This document shows positions 27,484-34,854 of a DNA stretch of 34,854 bases, in pieces. Source of the stretch: Streptomyces fuscigenes (GTDB lineage: Bacteria; Actinomycetota; Actinomycetes; Streptomycetales; Streptomycetaceae); NCBI RefSeq assembly GCF_021556455.1, contig NZ_JAKGCV010000015.1:1-34854 (forward strand), read 5' to 3'. A model generated the notes under the pieces. That model did no database searches and was not told where the DNA came from. It saw only the letters and a program-made list of their open reading frames with translations. Both the position numbers and the translations under genes were made by a program. Numbering within the stretch: the stretch's first letter is position 1; each line of letters begins with the position of its first letter.

Positions 27484-29219
27484 GCAGGCGGAACACGCGA
27501 AAGGGGAGCGCTGTGAACGGGCGGAGCCCGCTCCGGGGAGGCCCCGTGGGCCGGCGCTGCATGCGACCTGGGGGCGCCAAGCCGGCCGCCGGGCACGGCT
27601 CACGCGAGGTGCGGGCGGCCGCCCACGGAGAAAGCGGCGGCCGCGGCGGGGCTGCCCCCTGCCCGCGCGGCCCGGCCCGTGCCGGTCCGCGCGCCGCTGC
27701 CCGCGCGGGCCCGGTGACTCCCGCGCACCGAAGATCGGCGTTGATCACCGCGATCATGGCGCTGCTGGTACTGGTGGCGTCGGCGCTGCCGGCCTCGGCC
27801 GCCTCGGGCTCCGGGGGCGCCACCGGCGATGCGGCGGGGGACGCGGCCCAGCTCTCCGGCCGGCTCGTGCGGGCGTCGACGGCCGGCGGGGCGATGCGGT
27901 TCCTCCGCGAGTTCCAGCGGATCGCCGGCACGTCGGGCGGCACGAGGGCCGCGGGCACCGAGGGGTTCGACAGGTCCGCCGCGTACGTGTACGGCAAGCT
28001 CAAGGCGGCCGGCTACCGCGTCTCGTACGAGCCCTTCACCTTCACCTACACCGGACCGGCCGCGCAGCGGCTGACGATCACCGATCCGGAGCGCCACCAG
28101 GTGCCGGTGAGCGCCGTGCGCTCCGCCAGGCCCACGCCGAAGGGCGGCGTCACGGCCAGGGTCGCCGCCACGCCCGAGGGGGCGAGGACGGGCTGCGCGG
28201 CCGGGGACTACGCGGCGGGCGGGCGCGACCACTACCGGGGCGCCGTCGTCCTGGCCGAACGCGGCGGATGCGACCTCTCCGTGAAGCAGCGGGCCGCCGC
28301 GGGGGCCGGAGCCGTCGCGCTCCTCGTCTACAACAACGTCGACGGGCCGCTGACCGCGTCCCTCGGCGACCCTTCGTCGGCGCGGATACCGGTCGGTGCG
28401 ATGGCCCGGCGGGACGGGGAGAAGCTGGCGCGGGAGGCTGCCCGGGCCGGGCACGACGGCAGGCCCGCGGTCCGGGCCACGCTGGACGTGCGCGAGGTGA
28501 GCGGACGGCGCACCACGCGCAACGTGATCGCCGAGACGCCGGGCGGCGACGCGAAGCGCACGGTCATGCTGGGCGCGCATCTCGACTCGGTGCCCGCAGG
28601 CCCCGGCATCAACGACAACGGGTCCGGTTCCGCCGGGCTGCTCGACGTCGCGCTCGCGCTGGCGCACACCCATGCCCGTCTCGCGCACCGGGTGCGGTTC
28701 GCCTGGTGGTCCGCCGAGGAGTTCGGTCTGCTCGGCTCGCGGGACTACGTGGGCGGGCTCAGCGCCGCGCAACGACGGGACATAGCGCTGTACCTGAACT
28801 TCGACATGATCGCCTCGCCGAACCCGGCGGAACTGGTCTACGACGGCGACGGCTCGGACCCCGCCGGCACCGGGCCGGGCCCGACCGGCTCGGCGGCGCT
28901 GGAAAGGGGGATCACGAGCTACCTGGACCACAGGGGCGTTCCGCACCAGCCGACACAGTTCGACGCCCGCTCGGACTACGAGCCGTTCCTTCTCGCCGGA
29001 ATACCCGCGGGCGGGGCCTTCACGGGAGCCGAGGGGATCAAAACCCGCGCCGAGGCCGCCCGGTACGGCGGCAGGGCGGGCGTCCCCTACGACCCCTGCT
29101 ACCACCGGCGTTGCGACGACCTGTCGAACGTGGACACGAAGGCGCTGGACACCAACATCGACGTGGTGGCGAACGCGGTCGGCAGGTACGCACAGGACCT
29201 GAAGGGGGTGGTGGGCTGA
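27480..29219 (+). CDS. Secreted M28-family zinc aminopeptidase with PA domain
   Basis: A 579-residue exopeptidase related to the S. griseus aminopeptidase. Zinc-binding residues are visible as His367 and Asp369 in GAHLDS, Asp379 in INDNGSG, Glu413-Glu414 in SAEEFG, Asp in LNFDMIASP and His in CYHRRCDD. A PA (protease-associated) domain precedes them (RGAVVLAERGGCDLSVKQRA). GTG at 27480 overlaps the upstream stop and has AAGGAG 6 bases ahead. The first ~78 codons are Arg/Gly/Ala-rich, and the real signal peptide begins near 27714 (GTG, then AHRRSALITAIMALLVLVA), so the mature start may be there. It would trim peptides outside the cell. Confidence 0.9.
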
Positions 29220-29385
29220 GGGGCCGGGCTCCGGGGAGAGGGACGCAGAGGGCGGCTCAGGACAGAGAAAGGAGCGCTGGCAGAGGAACGCTGACAGAAG
29301 AATGCTGGGAGAGGAACGCCGAGGGAGCTGCGCCGAGGGGTGAGCGACCAGGTGGGGCGTGCTGGAAGGTTGAGCTGAGGGGTGA
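29220..29385. other. Convergent gap with short repeats
   Basis: Between the M28 and HerA-like genes lie three imperfect copies of a GAGAGGAACGC / GACAGAAGAATGCTGG unit (29260-29325). No terminator hairpin is convincing and no gene is present. Confidence 0.5.
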
Positions 29386-31397
29386 TCAGCGCTTGGCGGA
29401 CGTGCCGAACAGGGAGCGCGTGATCGCCGGCCCGACCGGGGCTCCGCCCGATCGGGCCAGGGAGGCGAAGACTGGGCTGCCCGGCGCCTCGCGCCCCGCG
29501 GGTGGCTCCTGGACTCGCCCGTCCCGATGCCGTGCGCCGTCGTCGGAGCGTTCGGCGTCCGTCCTCTCCGCCGCACGGGCCCCGTCGCGTCTCTGACCCC
29601 GCGCGGCCACCTCAGTGCCTTCGATCTCGTGGGCGGGATCGACCCCTTCGACGACGTGGGCGCGATCGACTTCGCGTGCGGCTCGTTTCGCGTTGTCCTC
29701 GGCCGTCCGCTGCTCCACCGTCAGTCCCTCGTCGGCGGACGTGCTCGCATCGCGGCCCGCGGCGCGGGTGTCCGTGGCGTGCGCGGCGTGCGGCGGTGGC
29801 TCGTGGACGGTTGCGTTCAGCGCGTCCTGCCCTGGCGGACTCATCCGGGACGTGCGCGTATGAAGCCGCGTCACGACGGCGGGCGTCAGAACGTCGTTCT
29901 CGCCGAGCACGGTCACGACGGCCTCGCCCGGGGCGAGCCCCGCGAGCACCGCTTCCAGGTCACGGGCAGGCGTGGGGAACGTGCGTACGGTCGCGCGCAG
30001 CGCCTCCGCGTCCTCGGCGGTAGCGGCGCGCATGGCGTGCTGCACGCGGTTTCCGAGCCGGGCCAGCACGTCCAGGGGCACGTCTCCGGCCGACCGTGTC
30101 ACGAAGAAGACGCCCACCCCTTTGGAGCGCAGGGAACGCAGGGTCCGGGCGACCGACTCCAGGAAGGTCGCCGACGCGCCGCGGAAAACCAGGTCGGCGT
30201 CCCGACGAGCCGGGGCCGTTCACCGTCCTCGGACTCCGGCAGCCTGTGGAACAGGTCGGCCAGGAGCCACATGAGGATCGCCGGGAGCAGGTGCGGGTGG
30301 TTCCGTACGGCGCACGGTTCCAGCACGGCGACGACGCCCCGGCCTTCGGGGACGCGCAGCAGTTCCGCCGTGTCGAACCCGGGCGCGCCGAAGAAGTCCC
30401 CCGCGCCCTGCTGCTCCAGCGCGGCGAGAGAGCGCAGAAGGGCCCCGGCCGTGGCGGTCGAGATCCCGCCGAGGGTCCGGAGCTCGTCGCGTCCGCTTCG
30501 CGAGACGAGGAACGCGACGACGGCTCGCAGGTCGGCGAGGCCGACGAGTTCGACGCCCCTGGCATCGGCGTAGCGGAAGATCAGACCGAGCGCTTGGCCC
30601 TGGGCGCTGTCGAGGCCGAGGGCCCTGGCGAGCAGGACGGGTCCGAAGCTCGTGACCGTGGCCCGCACCGGGAGGCCGGAGCCCGCGCCGCCCAGCGCGA
30701 GGTACGCGGCGGGCGGGCCGGACGGGGGCCGGTTCCGGTCGATTTCCGCGATCCGCTCCCCGACCCCGCCGGCCGGCCCGTCCACCGAGCCTGCCGCACC
30801 CGACGCCTCCGACCCGCCCGACTGCGCCGGCCCGTCCACCGCCTCCGATTCGCCCGACACCGACGGCCCATCCGGCACCGACGGCTCGCCCGGCACCGAC
30901 GGCTCACCCGACACCGCCGGCCCGGCCGCCTCACCCACCCCGCCTGCCGCGCCCGATCCGGTCGACGGGCTCGTTTCACAGGCCACGCCCGGCACAACCG
31001 ATCCGCCCGACGGGCTCGTTTCACAGGCCACGCCCGGCACAGCCGATCCGCCCGACGGGCCCGTTTCTCCGGCCGCACCCGACCCGTCTGACACACCCGG
31101 TACGGGGATCCACGGCGGGCCGCCCTTCGGGCCCGCGAGGAACACGGGTACACCCCGGGCGGAGAGCTGTTCGGCCATCAGCTGGAGGGTTCTCGTCCTG
31201 CCGGTCCCGGGCGCACCCGCGACGAGACCGTGGCGGGTCAGTGCTCCGAGCGGCATGCGGACGGCCGTCTCGGCCCGGACCGTCCCGTCGCGGAGCAGCG
31301 CGCCGAGGTCGATGGCAGGGCCCACGAAGTCGTACGCCGTGGCGATCGTGGCTGCGGAAGTGTCCGAAAGGTTACCGGAGGGCGCAGTTCCGCTCAT
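29386..31397 (-). pseudogene. HerA/DUF853-type ATPase, both nucleotide-binding motifs damaged
   Basis: A HerA-like P-loop ATPase. The start at 31397 (MSGTAPSGNLSDT) has GGGAG 7 bases upstream. After TRHGLVAGAP the Walker A reads GTGRTRT, where relatives have GTGKTKT, so the key lysine is arginine. The usual LADIKGD has become LAGPKGG. A ~110-residue Pro/Gly/Ser insert with 15-residue repeats follows. Near 30200 the frame breaks: ERPRLV is followed one frame over by DADLVFRGASATFLESV, so the Walker B strand (expected VFLDEAD) has lost about ten bases. The second frame (GVGVFFVTRSAGDVPLDVL, AVVTVLGEN) runs to 29386. The C-terminal ~130 residues are charged low complexity. Damage at two motifs suggests real decay. 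Confidence 0.8.
30963..31095. repeat. 45-bp tandem repeats in the ATPase insert
   Basis: A 45-bp unit starting CGACGGGCTCGTTTCACAG repeats at 30963, 31008 and 31053 (the third copy partial and diverged). In frame it codes for a 15-residue unit like SGGSVVPGVACETSP. Shorter 15-bp repeats (CACCGACGGCTC) fill 30840-30930. Confidence 0.8.
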
Positions 31398-31472
31398 TCT
31401 TACTCCCTTTTCATCACGGGACGTCACCTTTGCACCCTGTCGAGCAGGCTGCGCCCGGACCCGCTCGCCCGG

Positions 31473-31478
31473 TAGGCT
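31473..31478 (+). promoter_or_regulatory. Leaderless -10 element of the VapB-like gene
   Basis: TAGGCT fits TANNNT and ends 6 bases before the GTG start. No ribosome site precedes the GTG. No good -35 is seen, so confidence is limited. Confidence 0.45.
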
Positions 31479-31484
31479 TTCCGT

Positions 31485-31787
31485 GTGATCTTCAAGCGCA
31501 TCGGAAACGGGCGGCCGTACCCCGCTCACGGCCGGGAGTCAGTCCGGCAGTGGGCGGACGTCGCGCCGCGCCCGGTCCGCCTCGACCAGCTCGTGACCAC
31601 CAAGGGCCAGCTGGATCTGGAGACGCTGCTCGCCGAGGACTCGACCTTCTACGGCGACCTGTTCGCGCACGTCGTGAAGTGGCAGGGCGACCTCTACCTG
31701 GAGGACGGGCTGCACCGGGCCGTGCGGGCCGCGCTCCAGCAGCGCCAGGTCCTGCACGCACGCGTGCTCGAACTCGAAACGGGCTGA
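31485..31787 (+). CDS. Small conserved actinobacterial protein, VapB-antitoxin-like label
   Basis: A 100-residue protein starting at GTG: VIFKRIGNGRPYPAHG, then RPVRLDQLVTTKGQLDLETLL, ending LHARVLELETG. Homologues are common beside LytR_C genes in Streptomyces and are often labelled VapB-type antitoxin by automated pipelines. No PIN-domain toxin gene lies next to it, so I doubt a toxin-antitoxin role here. The function is unknown. Its conserved position and leaderless start point to a housekeeping gene. Confidence 0.8.
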   Translation: MIFKRIGNGRPYPAHGRESVRQWADVAPRPVRLDQLVTTKGQLDLETLLAEDSTFYGDLFAHVVKWQGDLYLEDGLHRAVRAALQQRQVLHARVLELETG

Positions 31788-32229
31788 CGCCCGACCTCCG
31801 GTCAACCAGCAAGCTCCCCGGCGTCCCGCCACCGCGCATGCCCTGTCGGTACTCGGCTGCACCAGGGCCCGAACGTCCTCCCCGGCGGCTCGTGCGTCGC
31901 GTCGACCCGACTCACCCCTGCGGTTCGCGGCGGCCCCGGTTCGCGCCCGCAATTCACGTCGACCGGCCCATGCCCGCGGTTCGCATCGGCCCGGTGGGCC
32001 TCTGCAGCGGTTCGCGTCGGCACCGGTTGCGCGTGCCTGAGCCCGTACTCTCGGTTCGGGCCCGTGGGCTCAACACCTCAGCGGGCGCCTTCGGACTCGT
32101 TCAATACCCGGCTCCCGTGATGTCCCCCTGCCAGGTCCACTGGTCCTTTCGGGGGCAATCACCGCGCCGACCGAGCTATCCGTTGATCGTTTAGTAGGAA
32201 TCACTCATGGCGCGCACTACGCTGCGCTC
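31788..32229. other. Gap with scattered CGGTTCGCG motifs
   Basis: No gene supported. The motif CGGTTCGC recurs four times (about 31921-32013) with GTCGGCCCGG-like links, a loose degenerate repeat. TACGCT at 32218-32223 lies 6 bases before the LytR_C start and may be its leaderless -10. Confidence 0.4.
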
Positions 32230-32907
32230 ATGAGCATGCTCACTCCCCCTGGGCTCGGCGGGAAGTACCGCATCACGGGCGACAAGTACCCCCGCATGCA
32301 CCGCCCCCGCCGCCGGAGCCGAACCGTCTTCGCGGTGGTCGCGGCCGTGGTCGTCCTCGGGCTCGTCGGCTGGGGGACCCAGCAGCTCATCCACGTGTTC
32401 TCGGGCGACGCGGACAAGGCCGTCGCGGCGAAGAAGCCGAACTGCAAACCCGCTACCCTCCCGGCGAAGACCCTGCCGAAGCCGGGTCAGATCACCGTCA
32501 ACGTCTACAACGCGACGACGCGCAGCGGCCTCGCGCAGCAGACGGCGGACGCGCTGAAGAAGCGCGGCTTCGTCATCGGCAAGGTGGGCAACGCTCCGGC
32601 CGCATACGACAAGAAGGTGCCGGGGTCGGCCGTACTGCTGGGCGGGCAGGGTGCGTCCAACGGAACGTTCAGCGTGCTCGGCACCCAGCTGAAGGGCGCC
32701 ACGCCGAAGACGGACAGCAGGACCGGTAAGGACGTCGACCTCATCATCGGCGGCGCCTTCCAGTCCCTGACGGTCCAGAAGGTCGCGGACACGCAGCTGG
32801 CCTCCCTCTCCCAGCCGACGCTCAAGCCCGGCTGCACGCAGAGCGGCACCCGGCACGCGACGAAGGCCGGCGACAAGACGGCTGCGGGCTCGGCCGCGAA
32901 GGGCTGA
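32230..32907 (+). CDS. LytR C-terminal domain (LytR_C) membrane protein
   Basis: A 225-residue envelope protein. A short basic cytoplasmic part with HRPRRRSRT precedes one membrane segment (about 32-52, VFAVVAAVVVLGLVGWG). The outside LytR_C domain begins near ITVNVYNATTRSGLAQQTADALKKRGF and ends DVDLIIGGAFQ (about 95-180). Two cysteines (NCKP and GCTQ) may pair. LytR_C domains occur in LCP cell-wall enzymes, but standalone members lack the LCP catalytic domain, so the role at the wall is unknown. It precedes upp, which is convergent. Confidence 0.9.
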   Translation: MSMLTPPGLGGKYRITGDKYPRMHRPRRRSRTVFAVVAAVVVLGLVGWGTQQLIHVFSGDADKAVAAKKPNCKPATLPAKTLPKPGQITVNVYNATTRSGLAQQTADALKKRGFVIGKVGNAPAAYDKKVPGSAVLLGGQGASNGTFSVLGTQLKGATPKTDSRTGKDVDLIIGGAFQSLTVQKVADTQLASLSQPTLKPGCTQSGTRHATKAGDKTAAGSAAKG

Positions 32908-33188
32908 TCCGGCCGCGTTCCCGCGGAGCCCGTCAGCCGGCCGAGCCGGCCGAGCCGGCAGGACCCGCTGGGTCGGTGGAGCATGCAAGATCCGCGGCGG
33001 CCGTGGAGCCTGAGGGCCGGGCCCGCCGCCGCCCCTGAGGCTCGCCGTCACTGGCACCGGCCGCCGATGAACTCCGCGATCACCGATGCCGGCCGTCCGT
33101 GAGGCTCACCGTCCGTCGAGAGCGAGCCGCCCGAAAGAGCCGCCCCGAAAGAGAGCCGCCGTACGAGAGGCGCGAAGGAGTCGGGGGC

Positions 33189-33253
33189 GTCAGCCGGAGG
33201 GGCCGTCAGCCGAAGGGGCCGTCAGCCGGAGGGGGACGTCAGCCGGAGGTGCC
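33189..33253. repeat. Four ~16-bp repeats across the upp stop codon
   Basis: GTCAGCCGGAGGGG-type units start at 33189, 33205, 33221 and 33238. The last unit contains the upp stop (TGA on the minus strand), and each copy supplies the same stop. The rest of the 32908-33188 gap shows GAGCCGGCC runs and no gene. Confidence 0.75.
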
Positions 33254-33874
33254 GTACAGCCGGTCGCCCGCGTCGCCGAGGCCCGGCACGATGTAGCCGT
33301 TCTCGTTGAGGCGCTCGTCCACCGCGGCGGCCACGACGGTGACCGGCGCGCCCGCGAGCTCGCGCTCCATCGTCTCGACACCCTCGGGCGCGGCCAGCAG
33401 CACGACGGCCGTGACGTCGTCGGCGCCCCGCTCGATCAGCTCCCTGATCGCGGCGACGAGCGTGCCGCCCGTGGCGAGCATGGGGTCGACCACGTAGACC
33501 TGCCGGCCGGAGAGGTCGGCCGGCAGCCGGTTCGCGTACGTCGACGCCTGGAGCGTCTCCTCGTCGCGAATCATCCCGATGAAGCCCACCTCGGCGCTCG
33601 GCAGCAGCCGGATCATGCCGTCGAGCATGCCGACGCCGGCGCGCAGGATCGGCACGATGAGGGGCCGGGGGTACGACAGCTTCACGCCGGTCGTCGTGGT
33701 GACGGGCGTCTCGATGTCGACCTGCTCGGTGCGCACGTCGCGCGTGGCCTCGTACGCGAGCAGGGTGACCAGCTCGTCGGCGAGGCGACGGAACGTGGCC
33801 GAGTCGGTGCGCCGGTCGCGCAGGGTGGTCAGCTTGTGCGCGACCAGTGGGTGGTCGACGACGTGAATCCGCAT
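33239..33874 (-). CDS. upp: Uracil phosphoribosyltransferase
   Basis: A 211-residue salvage enzyme that joins uracil to PRPP to give UMP in the cytoplasm. The PRPP-binding loop [13 protein letters not shown], the uracil-contact block [15 protein letters not shown] near the C terminus, and the front block [16 protein letters not shown] are all canonical, at the normal length. The ATG at 33874 has TACCCT seven bases upstream on the minus strand, so it probably makes a leaderless transcript. The frame upstream to 34282 is Pro/Arg-rich spacer. Confidence 0.97.
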   Translation of the reverse strand: MRIHVVDHPLVAHKLTTLRDRRTDSATFRRLADELVTLLAYEATRDVRTEQVDIETPVTTTTGVKLSYPRPLIVPILRAGVGMLDGMIRLLPSAEVGFIGMIRDEETLQASTYANRLPADLSGRQVYVVDPMLATGGTLVAAIRELIERGADDVTAVVLLAAPEGVETMERELAGAPVTVVAAAVDERLNENGYIVPGLGDAGDRLYGTSG

Positions 33875-33881
33875 GTCGAAG

Positions 33882-33887
33882 AGGGTA
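33882..33887 (-). promoter_or_regulatory. Leaderless -10 element of upp
   Basis: TACCCT (TANNNT) ends 7 bases before the upp ATG on the minus strand, with no ribosome site between. The -35 region is weak. Confidence 0.5.
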
Positions 33888-34026
33888 ACCGGAGGCCAAT
33901 GCGCTACGCGCCGCAGCCGTCGGCCGGCAGCGCGGCGACGGCCCACACGAACCGGTGACCGAACCCTCATCACCGGAAGGGCGGGAGGCCAGGCAGCCAG
34001 GACATCGGGAGCCTGAAGGCGGGAAG

Positions 34027-34062
34027 GCCGGGGAGGCCGGGGAGGCCGGGGAGGCCGGGGAG
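34027..34062. repeat. Four perfect 9-bp repeats
   Basis: GCCGGGGAG is repeated four times head to tail. It lies in the gene-free 33888-34310 region, which also holds looser GGGAACCGGGGGAGCCGG-type repeats up to about 34190. Confidence 0.85.
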
Positions 34063-34310
34063 GAGGGAAGTCCGGCGAACCGGGAGCGGGGTACTCGTGG
34101 AAGCCGTCGGCCCGGGCCCGCGAGAAGCCGGCGGCCGGGAACCGGGGGAGCCGGAGGTCGGGAACCGGGGGAAGCCGGTGGCGCGGAACCGCCGGCGGGA
34201 AGCAGGTGACGGAGACGCGGCTGCGGGAAGCCGGTGACAAGGGGCCGGCGGGGGCGTGGGATCGCGAGGCCCCGCGGGACACGAGTCACGCAGTCAGGGG
34301 GAAGCAATCG

Positions 34311-34854
34311 ATGCCGCAAGCAGGAGACACCCAGGATCGCGACGACCATTTCTCCGGCACGAACCGGCCGCGACCGTGCGCCGATCCCGGCGCCGGCACC
34401 GGCACCGGCACCCGCCGCGGTACGGAACGGGCCCGTGCCGCAAGCCGTCGAACGGACCAGGATCCCGACGCGGGCCACAGCACGAAACAGAACCCCGGCG
34501 CGCGCCGCCCCAGGGAACAGAACCCCAGCACGCGCCGCCCCATGGAACAGGACGCCGACACGCGCCACCCCAGGGAGCAGGCCCCCGAGACGGACCGCCC
34601 CACGGAACAGAACCCCGACACGCGACACCGCACGGAGCGGGACGCCGCCCCACGCCGCCCCGCGGAAGAAGACCCCGACACCCGCCGTCGACCCGAACAC
34701 CGGGCCGAACAGCCCGCCGGCCCGTCACCGGCGAGGGCGGCCGACGCCTCCCTGCCGGGCGAGCGGTGCCCGGCGCCCGTGGGCCCGGCGACATCCGAGC
34801 GCCCCGGCCCCGCGTCGCCGAGTGCGCCGGAGCCGGCCGAGGAGGCGGCGGACG
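34311..34854 (+). CDS. 5' end of a repeat-rich frame running off the window
   Basis: From ATG 34311 (GGGGAAG six bases upstream) a frame stays open to the window edge for 181 codons. It starts MPQAGDTQDRDDHFSGTNRP and soon becomes eight decapeptide repeats close to EQNPDTRRPR, followed by Ala/Pro/Glu-rich sequence. No domain is recognisable. In other streptomycetes the gene divergent from upp is the tRNA adenosine deaminase tadA (from memory), so this could be a disordered front extension of that gene or a separate gene. It may equally be non-coding repeat that happens to be open. Confidence 0.45.
   Translation, partial: MPQAGDTQDRDDHFSGTNRPRPCADPGAGTGTGTRRGTERARAASRRTDQDPDAGHSTKQNPGARRPREQNPSTRRPMEQDADTRHPREQAPETDRPTEQNPDTRHRTERDAAPRRPAEEDPDTRRRPEHRAEQPAGPSPARAADASLPGERCPAPVGPATSERPGPASPSAPEPAEEAAD
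34455..34694. repeat. Eight 30-bp repeats coding a decapeptide
   Basis: Eight in-frame 30-bp units from 34455, for example the codons for EQNPSTRRPM, EQDADTRHPR and EQNPDTRHRT. The (E/K/D)Q-x-P-(D/S/G)-(T/A) core is kept while the last three residues vary. The opposite strand shows the same periodicity as GVLFRGAARA-like units. Confidence 0.8.

Noticed and set aside
27600..29576. 658-residue minus-strand frame over the M28 gene
   Set aside because: It is Arg/Pro-rich, antisense to an intact peptidase with all zinc-binding residues, and has no domain.
30840..31095. CRISPR-like array
   Set aside because: Repeats are directly adjacent with no unique spacers and are in frame with a protein insert.
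31485..31787. VapBC toxin-antitoxin pair
   Set aside because: No PIN-domain toxin is adjacent; the downstream 440 bases are gene-free.

Overview
The window is high-GC actinobacterial DNA, almost certainly from a Streptomyces. It carries a two-domain geosmin synthase, a snapalysin-type protease, a secreted GH16 glucanase with discoidin domains, a DUF3117 protein, several TANNNT-type leaderless promoters, and the familiar dnaX / SRP RNA / tRNA-Ser and LytR_C / upp neighbourhoods. About 22 intact or near-intact genes, one SRP RNA and one tRNA are supported.

Left block (1-3890): an enoyl-CoA hydratase/isomerase, the DUF3117 protein, an O-methyltransferase that seems to start at ATT, and a divergent SigE-like ECF sigma factor with an ECF-type promoter in front of it. 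The sigma gene overlaps the gene of its zinc-finger anti-sigma factor. That gene stops abruptly at 3891, exactly where the tail of dnaX, read on the other strand, begins. dnaX also lacks its usual C-terminal tail and ends in codons antisense to the anti-sigma gene. Position ~3890 therefore looks like a rearrangement breakpoint or an assembly chimera joining two loci that are far apart in other streptomycetes.

Middle block (3813-15430): dnaX, SRP RNA and tRNA-Ser(GGA) are followed by accessory single genes. These are a methyltransferase, snapalysin, a membrane-anchored unknown protein, a TetR regulator divergent from an aldo/keto reductase with two tandem operator-like palindromes between them, the GH16 enzyme behind a promoter overlapped by a LacI-type palindrome, and a PadR/HAAS-like membrane protein pair.

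Transport and stress block (15431-23905): an MFS carboxylate-type transporter from a leaderless promoter, a lactate permease broken by a one-base frameshift, a VOC protein behind an ECF41-like promoter next to a SigJ/ECF41-like sigma gene, a flavoprotein overlapping that sigma gene, a parS-like 16-mer at the sigma start codon, an F420H2:NADP-oxidoreductase-like protein, and a nickel/cobalt permease with a Nur-box-like sequence over its promoter.

Right block (24159-34854): geosmin synthase with a long extra tail, a HhH-GPD protein coupled to a secreted M28 peptidase, a decayed HerA-like ATPase (Walker A lysine replaced, Walker B deleted with a frameshift), a small VapB-like protein, a LytR_C protein, upp, and the start of a repeat-rich frame that runs off the end. 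Short GC-rich tandem repeats fill many intergenic gaps. I found no CRISPR array, insertion sequence, prophage or biosynthetic cluster beyond the geosmin gene. All calls come from reading the sequence and from memory of families; no search was run.
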